Source of the DNA: CAZJHX01 sp964545715
Lineage (GTDB): Bacteria > Myxococcota_A > UBA9042 > GCA-2863065
Direction of reading: 5' to 3'
Assembly: GCA_964545715.1 (NCBI GenBank)
Contig: CAZJHX010000071.1
Coordinates: 1-52,755 of the forward strand
Length of the DNA: 52,755 nucleotides
Below, one piece after another: positions 33,143-41,588 of this stretch. A program made the position numbers and the translations under genes. Each line of letters opens with the position of its first letter. The stretch's first letter is position 1. The notes beneath the pieces are model-generated. The model did no database searches and was not told the DNA's origin. It saw only the letters and a program-made list of their open reading frames with translations.

Positions 33143-34521
33143 GTCTGATGCCGAGGATCGAGCTGCCGGAGCTGAGCCGCTTCGGTCCGTCCGTGCGCAT
33201 TCCGGAGCTGCGCGACGTCCACCTGACCACGCGCGTGCGCTCGGTCATCGACCATCCCCACTTTCAGCGGCTGAGGCGCGTGCGGCAGCTGGGGCCGACC
33301 CATTTGGTGTATCCGGGGGCTACGCACAGCCGCTTTGAGCACGTGATCGGCGCCTACGGATATACCCAGCGCTTTTTGGTGAGTCTGCTGCGCCATCCGA
33401 CGTTTGCGGCCGGGGTTGGCGAGACCGATCTGCTGGCGGCGCTGGCGGGCGGTCTATGCCACGACATCGGTCACTATCCGTTTGCCCACAACCTGGAGGC
33501 GCTGCATCGCCGCGGTCGCGACACGGTGCGACACGAGGATATTGCGGCGCGCGTGCTGGGCGGCCCGATAGGCGATCTCCTGGAGGCGGAGTGGGGCGTG
33601 GAGCGAGTGCGGGTGGCGCGGCTCATTCGCGTCAAGCACAGCGACCAGCCGACCCAGGCGGACCGGATTCTGGCCAGCGTGCTCTCCAGCGCGATCGACG
33701 CCGACAAGATGGACTATCTGCAGCGGGACTCGGCACATCTCGGCGTGCCGTACGGCCGCAGCTTCGACGCGGGGCGGCTGATCGGCGCGCTGACGCTTAA
33801 CGAGGCCGAGGACGCCATCGCGATTCGCGCCAAAGGCAAGATCCCCGCGGAGATGTTCGTCTTCAGCCGATACATGATGTTCTCGGAGGCCTATTGGCAT
33901 CACACGGTGCGGGCGGCAAGCGCGATGATCGAGGCGGCCTTTGCAGACCACGTGGCGCGGCAGCAGCCGGACCCGGCGGAGCTGGAGGCGACGCTGCTGG
34001 CGCTGTCGGATGACGCCCTGCTGACGCGGATCCGGGATGAGGCGCCGGCCGACTCGGAGGCCAGAAGGCTGCTGAGCGGCATCACGTCGGACCGGCGGTC
34101 GCTGCACAAGCGCATCGCAACCTACAGCCGCGTGTACGCCGAGCCGGAGAAGAGGCGCGCCTACGAGACGCTCTATGCGCTGGATGCCGCGGGACTCGAG
34201 GCCACCACGCGGCGGATCTCGGCGGCGTTAGGGCGACTGACGGGACAGGCGCCGCAGCCCGGCGATGTGCTGGTGGACACCCCGCCGCGCGACAAGGATC
34301 ACCCGGAGACGGTGGATGTGCGATATGACGGCGTGCGGGGGTGCACTACCTATCCGCTGCACGAGCTCAGTCGCGTGGTGTCCGGTGTGCACAACGACTT
34401 TGTGCAGGTGGTGAAGAAGATCCGCGTGTTTGTGAGCCCGGCGATCGCGCAGGCGCTTCGCGAGCGACAATTCGAGGCTGAGGAGGCCGTCGTCGAGGCC
34501 ATCCTGGAAGGCGAGACATGA
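33139..34521 (+). CDS. HD-domain phosphohydrolase, SAMHD1/dGTPase-like (first of pair)
   Basis: 460 residues from GTG 33139 (overlapping the upstream TGA); ATG 33148 is an alternative. The N-terminal half is the dNTPase-type HD domain: FQRLRRVRQLG, THSRFEHVIGAY (His63), GLCHDIGHYPFAH (His108, Asp109) and ADKMDYLQRDS, the C-terminal metal ligand. The layout matches COG1078, the SAMHD1-like branch that hydrolyses dNTPs or related nucleotides in the cytoplasm. The last 150 residues form the helical accessory part. The stop overlaps the start of a second HD gene (ATGA). The two proteins share the HD core but differ in their C-terminal halves, so they could form a heteromer. Confidence 0.9.
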   Translation: MSLMPRIELPELSRFGPSVRIPELRDVHLTTRVRSVIDHPHFQRLRRVRQLGPTHLVYPGATHSRFEHVIGAYGYTQRFLVSLLRHPTFAAGVGETDLLAALAGGLCHDIGHYPFAHNLEALHRRGRDTVRHEDIAARVLGGPIGDLLEAEWGVERVRVARLIRVKHSDQPTQADRILASVLSSAIDADKMDYLQRDSAHLGVPYGRSFDAGRLIGALTLNEAEDAIAIRAKGKIPAEMFVFSRYMMFSEAYWHHTVRAASAMIEAAFADHVARQQPDPAELEATLLALSDDALLTRIRDEAPADSEARRLLSGITSDRRSLHKRIATYSRVYAEPEKRRAYETLYALDAAGLEATTRRISAALGRLTGQAPQPGDVLVDTPPRDKDHPETVDVRYDGVRGCTTYPLHELSRVVSGVHNDFVQVVKKIRVFVSPAIAQALRERQFEAEEAVVEAILEGET

Positions 34522-35768
34522 TGGAAAAGCCCAAGCTCTTTCGCGACCCGGTGCACGACATCATGTCGTTTCGGAAGCAGTCGAAAGAGGACTGCGCGCT
34601 GCTGGCGCTGATCGAGACCGATGAGCTGCAGCGCCTTCGTCGCATTCGCCAGCTGGGACTCACAAACCTGGTCTATCACGGGGCCGAGCACAGCCGCTTC
34701 GTGCACTCGATGGGCGTGGCGGCGCTGGCGCGTCGGATGTACGACCAGCTGCGACCTGACGGCGATCCCGCGGAGAGCCTGGCGGTGGTGGCGGCGGCGC
34801 TGTGTCACGATCTCGGGCACGGCCCTTTCAGCCACGTGGCCGAGCGCATCGGCGGCTATCACCATGAAACGGTGACCGTGGCGCTCATTCGTACGCCGGG
34901 GACGGGGCCCCATACCGTGCTGTCGCAGTACGATCCGGCGCTGCCTGAGCGCGTGGCCGGCTTCTACGACAAGCGCAATGTGATGGAGCCGCTGAGGCAC
35001 ATCGTGTCGTCGCAGCTGGACGCGGATCGCATGGACTACATTCTGCGCGACGGGCTGGCCACGGGCGTGAAGATCGGGGTCTTCGATATCGAGCGCATCA
35101 TCGGCATGTTGGAGATCCGGCAGGGCGGCGTGTGCGTGAACTTCCGCGCGATCGAGGCGGTCGAGGGGTATCTGCTGGCGCGCTTTCACATGTACAAGCA
35201 GGTCTATCTGCACAAGGCGTCGCGTGCGGCGGAGCGGATGCTGGAGGCGGCGATCCGGCGTGCGCGGCAGCTGGACGCGGAGTCGTATGGGTTTGCCTGG
35301 TTCCCGGACGGGGCGCTGGCCCGGATGGTGCGCGGCAAGCTGGATGGTCCGCGCGACATCCCGCACCTGGACGACATGGATGTCTGGTTTGCGATGAAGC
35401 GGTGGGCTACGGAGGAGGATGACGTGTTGCGCACGCTGGCCCGGGGGCTGACGAGCAGGCGTCTGTACAAGACCGCGCCGCTGCCGGATGGCGACGCCGG
35501 GGATCGGGTGATGGCGCGCGCCCGTCACGTGGCGGCGGGCATGGGGCTCGACCCGGACTACGCGATCCTCATGGACTCCTCGGCGGACACGGCCTACTCG
35601 CCTTATCGTCCGGGCAGCGGCAAGCCGGACGAGTCGATTCGAATCGTTACGCGGGATGGCAGTACGGCGCCCATCGAGGAGGTGTCGGATGTGGTGCGGC
35701 TGCTCGGGCAGCTCAAGTATCAGGTGCGCCGTCTTGTGGCGCCGAGAGCGGTGATCGACGCGCTGTGA
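34518..35768 (+). CDS. HD-domain phosphohydrolase, SAMHD1/dGTPase-like (second of pair)
   Basis: 416 residues. The same branch as the upstream gene: LFRDPVHDIMSF at the start, LQRLRRIRQLGLTNLVYHGA, HSRFVHSMG (His58), LCHDLGHGPFSH (His97, Asp98) and DADRMDYILRDG. This copy is closer to typical COG1078 proteins, including the longer DPVHD start. All metal-binding positions are present, so it should be an active phosphohydrolase. It starts and ends in four-base overlaps (ATGA with the first HD gene, GTGA with the HTH gene). The close coupling of two paralogues suggests they are needed in fixed ratio. Confidence 0.92.
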   Translation: MMEKPKLFRDPVHDIMSFRKQSKEDCALLALIETDELQRLRRIRQLGLTNLVYHGAEHSRFVHSMGVAALARRMYDQLRPDGDPAESLAVVAAALCHDLGHGPFSHVAERIGGYHHETVTVALIRTPGTGPHTVLSQYDPALPERVAGFYDKRNVMEPLRHIVSSQLDADRMDYILRDGLATGVKIGVFDIERIIGMLEIRQGGVCVNFRAIEAVEGYLLARFHMYKQVYLHKASRAAERMLEAAIRRARQLDAESYGFAWFPDGALARMVRGKLDGPRDIPHLDDMDVWFAMKRWATEEDDVLRTLARGLTSRRLYKTAPLPDGDAGDRVMARARHVAAGMGLDPDYAILMDSSADTAYSPYRPGSGKPDESIRIVTRDGSTAPIEEVSDVVRLLGQLKYQVRRLVAPRAVIDAL

Positions 35769-36328
35769 GCGACGGCGCGCCGGTCCTGTCGACGAGCGAG
35801 GTGGCTAAGCGCTGCGGTGTGTCGGCCAAAACCGTGGCGCGCTGGGTCGACGCGGGCGTGCTGCCGGCGATCTTCACGACCGGCGGCCATCGGCGCGTGC
35901 GTGAAGACGATGTCGAGCGGTTTCTAGACTCTCGACGCAGCCTGTTGGCCATGGATCGGATCAATCCGGCGCTGCGCATTGTGGTCGTCAGCCCGCACGA
36001 CGAGACGGTGCGCTTTGTGGCGACCGTCGCCGAGCACTACGACCGGGAGTGCCCGGTGCACGCGGCCGCTGACGAGCTCTCGGCGGGCCTGATCGTGGGA
36101 GACGTGCGGCCTCACCTGATCGTGGTGGATGGGCGCGATGATCCCCAGCGTGCCGGCGCGATGTGCCGGACGCTCAGGGCGGCGGACCAGTCGCGCCACG
36201 CCCTGGTGGCGGTCGTGGGGCAGCGGTTCAGCGGCGCATTCGAGGCCGCGCACAAGGTGCTGCAGCCTCCATTGGTGTCAGAAGCGGTGCGCGACGTCCT
36301 GTATGACGCCCAGGCGCACCGCTCCTGA
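35765..36328 (+). CDS. HTH (MerR/excisionase-type) protein with receiver-like C-terminus
   Basis: 187 residues from GTG 35765. Residues 7-52 are an excisionase/BldC-type winged helix-turn-helix: STSEVAKRCGVSAKTVARW, then GGHRRVREDDVERFL. Residues about 68-185 look like a response-regulator receiver fold. A strand RIVVVSPHDE aligns with the acidic pocket strand, HLIVVDGRDD with the phospho-acceptor strand, and VLQPPLVSEAVRDVL with the last helix, but the acidic pair and conserved Lys are altered. It may sense a ligand or protein partner rather than phosphate. As the last gene of the HD operon it is a natural candidate for its regulator. 25 bp separate it from the convergent basic-protein gene. 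Confidence 0.82.
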   Translation: MSDGAPVLSTSEVAKRCGVSAKTVARWVDAGVLPAIFTTGGHRRVREDDVERFLDSRRSLLAMDRINPALRIVVVSPHDETVRFVATVAEHYDRECPVHAAADELSAGLIVGDVRPHLIVVDGRDDPQRAGAMCRTLRAADQSRHALVAVVGQRFSGAFEAAHKVLQPPLVSEAVRDVLYDAQAHRS

Positions 36329-36353
36329 CCAGCGGATTGATAAGGGGTGGGAT

Positions 36354-36668
36354 TTAGCGCCGCGTGCGGCGGTTGTGCTTCAGGCGGTAGATGTTCTTGT
36401 TGGCGCGATTCTGCATCCGGTTGACCTTGCGGCGCTCGCGCGGCGTGAACCTTCCGTCCGCCTTGAAGCGTCGCTTGGTGTTTTGAATGCGGACCTGCTG
36501 CGCCCGCAGCCGGACCGTCTCGCCGCGCGTCAATTGACCGCTCTTTACGCCCTGATTGATGCGGGCATTCTGTTTGACCTGGCGGGTGACAGGCGGCGCC
36601 GCGCTGGCGACCGACGTCATTAAGAGGACCGCACCGAGGGTGATTGCTACGAAGATTGCCTTGTTCAT
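36354..36668 (-). CDS. Small secreted basic protein
   Basis: 104 residues. ATG 36668 was chosen because AAGGAG lies seven bases upstream; ATG 36674 touches that site and is less likely. Signal peptide 1-23 (ending ASA). The mature part is highly basic with motifs seen in a widespread family of unknown function: INQGVKSGQLTRGETVRLRA, FKADGRFTPRERRKVNRMQN and NIYRLKHNRR. The ADGxxTPxE stretch is EF-hand-like in spacing but lacks a full calcium loop. It may bind nucleic acid or polysaccharide outside the cytoplasm. A sigma-54-like promoter lies about 46 bp upstream. Confidence 0.88.
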   Translation of the reverse strand: MNKAIFVAITLGAVLLMTSVASAAPPVTRQVKQNARINQGVKSGQLTRGETVRLRAQQVRIQNTKRRFKADGRFTPRERRKVNRMQNRANKNIYRLKHNRRTRR

Positions 36669-36713
36669 GTCCATGCTCCTTGTCAGCAGGTTATTTTTGC
36701 TGCCAACCCTTAG

Positions 36714-36730
36714 AGCACCGCCTGTGCCAA
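36714..36730 (-). promoter_or_regulatory. Sigma-54 (RpoN)-type promoter candidate
   Basis: On the minus strand the sequence reads TTGGCAC-AGGCG-GTGCT. The GG and GC pairs are 12 bp apart start to start, as in the -24/-12 consensus TGGCAC-N5-TTGCW, with only one deviation (G for the first T). It is placed 46 bp from the start of the secreted basic-protein gene. The rest of the 236-bp divergent gap up to the rhomboid start holds an ATCGG-A-CCGAT dyad at 36863-36873 and nothing else I can name. Confidence 0.55.
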
Positions 36731-36904
36731 GTCCGCGTGGATCTCTCAATGCACGGAAATCATAGCTAAAGCGGGCATTCCGGGCGGGTCGTGAAGCTGT
36801 CAGCATCCGTTGACACCCCCGTCCTCGTGTCACCGGGCGTTTACGCCTTTTGTCCGCACCCGATCGGACCGATGGAATTATCCAATGGGTGTCCGAGAGA
36901 CCGC

Positions 36905-39313
36905 ATGCTGATCATCCCGGTCGGTACAAACAGGGATCAACGCGACCGTATCCCACTCTTTACGGCCGGAGTCGTGTTCGTGTGCCTGATGGTTTTGGTG
37001 CTGACGACGTCGCGCATGAACCGTCAGGCCGAAGCCGAGATGACGGAGCTTCGCGGCGTACTGGATGCCTACCGCTCGGTCCCCTACACCGTGTTGCCCG
37101 ACGACCTCGTCAACACGCTGCCCGAGGCCTCGCGCCGTCACTATCGGTGGAACCAGGATGCCGTGGCAGAGTTCGACCTGGATCCGGAGCGCGCGCGCAA
37201 CGAGGTGCGCGACGAAAACGCGGCCGTCTCGCGCGTGGTCGTGGCGGCGATGCAGGCTGCGTCCAACCCGTCGTCTGAGCCGACCCAGGCGAGCACCCGG
37301 ATCCAGATCTTCACCCAGCTGTCCAACTCGCCCAGCTACGAGCGCAAGAACGCCCAATACCGCGTCGACGTCGCCGTCTATCAGCTGCAGCAGACACAGC
37401 GAAAGAGCCTGGTGCGTCGGTTCGGCTACGTTCCGGCCAAGCGCAACACGCTGGGCCTACTGGCGCACATGTTCATGCACGCCGGCTGGCTCCACCTGAT
37501 CTTCAACATGATCTTCCTGTGGCCGTCCGCGTCCAGCCTGGAAGAGTACTGGGGCGTCAGCGGTACGGCCGCGGCATTCGTCTTTACCGGGGTCGCCGGG
37601 GCGCTGGCGCACGGCCTGTTTGCGCCCGGCAGTGCCATCCCGATGATCGGCGCGTCCGGCGCGGTCGCCGGGATGATGGGCGCCTTCCTGGTCACGCTGT
37701 ACCACCGCCAGATCAAGTTCTTCTATCTGTACTTCCTGGGGATGCCGCGCACCGGAACCTTCTGGGCGCCCTCGACCGTCATGATCCCGCTGTGGTTCGG
37801 CGGTGAGCTCTTCTACGCGATCTTCTTCTCAGGCCTGGGCGGCGTCGCCTACTGGGCGCATGTCGGCGGCTTCGTGGCCGGCGTGGTGTTCGCCATGGGG
37901 ATGAAGCAGTTCCGCGTCGCCGAGTTGGTGACCGGCGAGTCGCCCGACCAGGAGCGCCCTGAGGCCGACGACGGCCCGGCGTTTCTGCCCGATTTCGATG
38001 GCTACAACACCGAGCAGCTGCACGGTCGGGGCAATCTGCCGGTCGACTATCGCAGCGATCTGCCGGCCTCCTCGCAGGCGGCGGGCGCCGAGCCCAACCT
38101 GGACCTGGCGCCGGTGGACGTGCCTGAGCCTGAGGTCGCGATCCCTGCGCCTCAGCCCGCGAAGGGCGCCGACGTCTTCCACCACTACTTGAAGCCGGAG
38201 GAGACGGGCGAGCTGACGGACGACGAGAGCGAGGCGGAGACCCTCGGCGAGGCCGAAGATCTGTTGGCGTCGCCCGACCAGCCGCCCCCCGAGCCCGAGG
38301 TCGTTCCACAGCCGCTGCAGACGGGGCCCGCCGAGATGGACTCGGTCAGCTGGATGAATCCCGGTGATCCGGCGCCGCAGGTCGCAGACCCGTACGAGCT
38401 GAGCGAGGAGCCGACAGAAGGCACGCTGCCCGGGTACGCCCGCCGCCGGCGCGGCTTCGTCGATCCGGACCTGGATGAGCGCGACCCGGTTATTGGTGAC
38501 CTCAGCGGTCCCGCTGACGTGCCGCCACGGCTGAGCAGCGAGCCCACGGTCAAGGCCAAGCGCACGGCCGAGCACGCGCCCGAACCACGACAGCCGGACC
38601 CGGTGGCGGAAGCCGACGGCGCGTCCGGCCCCGATGACCTGGCGGACGCCGTTTCGGCCGCGCTGCCGGACCTGGCGCCGCCGATCGAGCCCGAGCCTGC
38701 CGAGCTGCCCGACCTCTATGCGGAGCTGCTGAGCCCCCGGGAGACGCCCGTCGGCTTGCCGGCTGCGCAGGTCGAGCCTCCCCCGCGTGTTGAGGCGCCG
38801 GCCGCGCCACAGGCCGCCCCAACCGTCTTTGCAGAGCTGGCCGCGCCCAAACGGTCCAGCCGTAAGGCCAAGGCGACGCTGCGCACGGACGCCGAGCCGG
38901 TGACGCCGCTGCTGGCGGACTATCCGCGGCTGACCGCAGAGCCCGATGCAGCGCTGTCCTCGTCCCTGTACGCCGACGACGCCGCGTCTGCGCTGGTGGC
39001 CTACGACGACTTGAAGTCGCTGGGCGTGCTGCCAGACCTCGCGCCGTCTTACGAGCTGTGCCTGGGGCGGGCGCTGGACGCGCAGGGCCGCCATCTGGAC
39101 GCCGCATTGGCCTGCTTGCGAGCGTTTGAGCAGGAGCGGGAGGGCCCGCACGCGCCCATGGCCCTGTACCTTGGCGGACGCCTGCTGGCGGAGCGCCTGG
39201 GCCGAACACAGGAGGGCTTGCGCCTGCTGGGCCAGGTCGTTGCGAGCTTCCCCAGCGATCCCCTCGCGCGCGACGCTCGCGCACACGCCGCCAGGCTTAC
39301 GGGGACGGGCTGA
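36905..39313 (+). CDS. Rhomboid intramembrane serine protease with long acidic tail and TPR
   Basis: 802 residues from ATG 36905 (the frame is open back to GTG 36791, but this start fits the first membrane helix). Helix 1 is at about 19-36. A loop of some 145 residues precedes the rhomboid core: HLIFN (His197, Asn201), GASGAVAGMMGA with the catalytic Ser251, and AHVGGFVAG with His319 completing the dyad. Substrates are membrane proteins cut within the bilayer. From residue 340 the protein has a 350-residue Pro/Glu/Asp-rich, probably disordered tail, and then TPR-like helices (LGRALDAQGRHLDAALACLR). The tail may recruit partners or substrates. Confidence 0.93.
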   Translation: MLIIPVGTNRDQRDRIPLFTAGVVFVCLMVLVLTTSRMNRQAEAEMTELRGVLDAYRSVPYTVLPDDLVNTLPEASRRHYRWNQDAVAEFDLDPERARNEVRDENAAVSRVVVAAMQAASNPSSEPTQASTRIQIFTQLSNSPSYERKNAQYRVDVAVYQLQQTQRKSLVRRFGYVPAKRNTLGLLAHMFMHAGWLHLIFNMIFLWPSASSLEEYWGVSGTAAAFVFTGVAGALAHGLFAPGSAIPMIGASGAVAGMMGAFLVTLYHRQIKFFYLYFLGMPRTGTFWAPSTVMIPLWFGGELFYAIFFSGLGGVAYWAHVGGFVAGVVFAMGMKQFRVAELVTGESPDQERPEADDGPAFLPDFDGYNTEQLHGRGNLPVDYRSDLPASSQAAGAEPNLDLAPVDVPEPEVAIPAPQPAKGADVFHHYLKPEETGELTDDESEAETLGEAEDLLASPDQPPPEPEVVPQPLQTGPAEMDSVSWMNPGDPAPQVADPYELSEEPTEGTLPGYARRRRGFVDPDLDERDPVIGDLSGPADVPPRLSSEPTVKAKRTAEHAPEPRQPDPVAEADGASGPDDLADAVSAALPDLAPPIEPEPAELPDLYAELLSPRETPVGLPAAQVEPPPRVEAPAAPQAAPTVFAELAAPKRSSRKAKATLRTDAEPVTPLLADYPRLTAEPDAALSSSLYADDAASALVAYDDLKSLGVLPDLAPSYELCLGRALDAQGRHLDAALACLRAFEQEREGPHAPMALYLGGRLLAERLGRTQEGLRLLGQVVASFPSDPLARDARAHAARLTGTG

Positions 39314-39320
39314 CCCCCAC

Positions 39321-39755
39321 TCAGGCAGGTGGCAGCGAGTAGGTCAGCGTGGCGTGGGCCAGCGGCTCGTCCGGCTGATCCGCGTCGCTCATGATCACCT
39401 CACCCACCGCCAGGCGTCGCCCCAGCTTCAACAATGAGCACTGCGCCAGGATCAGCTCGCAGCTCGGCCGCCGCAGAAAGTTGATGTTGAGGTTTGTGGT
39501 GACCGCCAGCGCCTGGGGGCCGATGCGGGAGAGCAGCACCAGGTACATCCCGGTGTCGGCCAGCGTCATCAGCGTCGGGCCGGAGACCGTGTTGCCGGGC
39601 CGCAGGTGCTGCTGGGTAATCGGCAGCGATACCTGTACGCCGTCGGCCCTCACGTGGTCGATGGCGAAGCCGAAGCCCCGGGCCTGAGCAAACCGCTCGT
39701 CCATGAAGTGGTCGAGCGCGGCCTTGTCCATCACGATCGTCGGGGTGCTGGTCAC
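39321..39755 (-). CDS. PaaI-type hotdog thioesterase
   Basis: 144 residues from GTG 39755. The hotdog fold is seen in RPGNTVSGPTLMTLADTGMY, the PaaI/4HBT signature with the catalytic Asp in LADTG, and in TTNLNINFLRRP and VGEVIMSDAD. Members hydrolyse acyl-CoA thioesters in the cytoplasm. It would fit the fatty-acid or aromatic metabolism suggested by the acyl-CoA dehydrogenase pair elsewhere in the window, but there is no close linkage. It ends 7 bp from the convergent rhomboid gene and lies 10 bp downstream of the next gene on the same strand. Confidence 0.9.
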   Translation of the reverse strand: MTSTPTIVMDKAALDHFMDERFAQARGFGFAIDHVRADGVQVSLPITQQHLRPGNTVSGPTLMTLADTGMYLVLLSRIGPQALAVTTNLNINFLRRPSCELILAQCSLLKLGRRLAVGEVIMSDADQPDEPLAHATLTYSLPPA

Positions 39756-39765
39756 ACGGCGAGTT

Positions 39766-40896
39766 TTAGCAGTCCGCGGCGTGTTTGCGCCAGCGACGCT
39801 TCTGCCGCTTGCTGGGTCCGCGGGACTTTCGCGACTTCTTGCTCTTTCTGCGCGGCGGCGGGCTGTGCTTCAGGTCGGTCTTCGTGTCCAACGTGATGAC
39901 CTCGGCCTCCGTGGAGCGCTCCTCTTTGACCTCGGGCTGAGGCTCGCCACTCATCTCCACGGTGACGCGCAGGAACTGCTCGTCGGTGTAGCACTGCGCA
40001 TCGGGGTCGCTGACGCCGCGGATGTACGGCGTCGTGCCGATATGCGTCTGCGTGCCGAAGTCGATGTGGCTGGTGTCGATGCCCTGAGCCTCGAAGTAGG
40101 CAGTCGCCTGTGCGATGGCCGTCTCCGCACGCAGGCGCGCCAGGTCGCCCGTGACCATGCCCTCGGGCGGCGTCACAAGCGACTCGCCGGACTCCACGGT
40201 CAGTGACAGCTGGACGTCCGGACCGAACTGCTCACGCAGCTGGCGCATGTACGCGGCGGCCGTCTCCAGCGTCTTGTTGAAGGCCTCGTTGTTCATGTCC
40301 TCTGGCTTGTACTTGGCCGACGGGAACGTGGACTCGGTCTCGAAGTTGGCCGCATCCGGCTTCTGGTCGGGCTCGATCTCCGTCGTCTTGATGTGGACCT
40401 TGCCCGGGTTCACGCCGATGTAGCTGTTGGGGTTCTCATCGCGGTGCTTGGGCGCGCGGCCCTTATCCATGCGAGCGGTGCCCGCCTCCGCCTGGTCGTT
40501 GACGGTCGCGAGCTGGTCATCGGTCTGTGGACCCAGCTCCTTGCTGCCGATCGTCACGGTGTACCCGCGGGTCTTCTTGGACTTCTTGGCGTGCGCCTCG
40601 CGGCTGCTGAGGTAGTTCAGCACCGACTGCTGCTCGCTCTCGGACAGCTTCTCCCAGGCGCCCGGCTCCACGATGACCGTGACCTTCTTCAGTCCCAGGG
40701 CCTCGATTGGCTCCGGCAGGACCGGCTTGTCGCGGCGCCCCTTGCGTTGAACATTGGCCGCCGAGTTGGGGCTGAGCGCCGCCGCCCCCTCGTTGTAGGA
40801 CATCCCGCGCAGCGAGTTCAAAACGCTCGACCGCGAGCCCTGTTTGTTCTGCGCGCCGGGCATTGCCGCATCATGACGGTGCTGTAGTTGAAACAT
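39766..40896 (-). CDS. Unknown protein with eCIS-effector-like N-terminus and OmpA-like part
   Basis: 376 residues; ATG 40896 has GGAG five bases upstream. No signal peptide. The N-terminus contains LRGMSYNEGAAALSP followed by VQRKGR, the short motif found at the start of many proteins linked to extracellular contractile injection systems and DUF4157 proteins. The middle (about 80-200) is charged and not recognised. Residues about 205-310 show an OmpA-like order: RLRAETAIAQATAYFEAQGI, DFGTQTHIG, FLRVTVEM. The last 30 residues are strongly basic (KSKKSRKSRG, KRQKRRWRK). Export by a contractile system is a possibility only; I see no sheath or baseplate genes here. Confidence 0.75.
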   Translation of the reverse strand: MFQLQHRHDAAMPGAQNKQGSRSSVLNSLRGMSYNEGAAALSPNSAANVQRKGRRDKPVLPEPIEALGLKKVTVIVEPGAWEKLSESEQQSVLNYLSSREAHAKKSKKTRGYTVTIGSKELGPQTDDQLATVNDQAEAGTARMDKGRAPKHRDENPNSYIGVNPGKVHIKTTEIEPDQKPDAANFETESTFPSAKYKPEDMNNEAFNKTLETAAAYMRQLREQFGPDVQLSLTVESGESLVTPPEGMVTGDLARLRAETAIAQATAYFEAQGIDTSHIDFGTQTHIGTTPYIRGVSDPDAQCYTDEQFLRVTVEMSGEPQPEVKEERSTEAEVITLDTKTDLKHSPPPRRKSKKSRKSRGPSKRQKRRWRKHAADC

Positions 40897-41075
40897 CCTC
40901 TCTCCAATGTTCCTGATCCCTCTTCAGAGACGCTCGCGCTCTGGCCACCACAGCGCGCGTCTCGTGGGCCATTACGGTCGACCACATTCTTCGTCGATTT
41001 CTTTTTTGTCGTGGGTCAACACGCCGCCCGAAGCAAAAGGCACGGTGGGCTGCGTCATGTCATAATGCACCGACT

Positions 41076-41588
41076 ATGCACCCACGACTTTCGGTAGCGC
41101 TGATCGCGGCGATCGGGTGGCTGGGCTGTGGGCCCGCCGCGGACGTCGAGCCGACCTGTGACCATACGCCGATCGCGGTGTGCGAGCTCGGGACGGGCAA
41201 CGTGCAGACTGGCTTTGTGCCGCTGGGCGCGGGCGACAACCTACCGATCGTGCTGGGGGACGTGGGCCGGCCGGCGATCTCGGTGTCCGCGCGCTTTGAT
41301 CATCTGGTGCTGCCGGCGGATCCGACCGAGCTGCTGCCGATCCGTGCGGGCCTGCGTCACGACGGGCGGGATATCGCCGGCGCGCTGCTTAACGCGAGGC
41401 CAACGTCGGTGAGCGCCGAGTTCGCCGAATTCACCGGCCTTCAGATGAACCTGGATCTCGGCTGGTCCGAGGTGATGCCGGTCGGCGAGTCCGTCCAGCT
41501 GTACCTGACCGCCACCGACGCCTGCCGGCGCGAGGTTCATACATCCGTCTCGTTGCAGCTGGGCGAGGCGCCAAAGTACTGGGACTGA
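41076..41588 (+). CDS. Small lipoprotein of unknown function
   Basis: 170 residues. A short signal ending WLGC (Cys18) is followed by a beta-rich mature region: GRPAISVSARFDHLVLP, IRAGLRHDGRDIAGALL, LQMNLDLGW and VQLYLTATDAC. This resembles an immunoglobulin-like or lipoprotein beta-sandwich. A CATAAT sequence at 41061-41066 lies only 9 bp before the ATG, so a very short leader is possible. The 179-bp gap to the divergent gene contains a T-rich run (TTTCTTTTTTG, near 41000) and no other recognised site. Confidence 0.8.
   Translation: MHPRLSVALIAAIGWLGCGPAADVEPTCDHTPIAVCELGTGNVQTGFVPLGAGDNLPIVLGDVGRPAISVSARFDHLVLPADPTELLPIRAGLRHDGRDIAGALLNARPTSVSAEFAEFTGLQMNLDLGWSEVMPVGESVQLYLTATDACRREVHTSVSLQLGEAPKYWD

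Noticed and set aside
37829..39286. 485-codon minus-strand frame opposite the rhomboid tail
   Set aside because: The tail is low-complexity in both readings, but only the plus frame continues from an intact rhomboid core.
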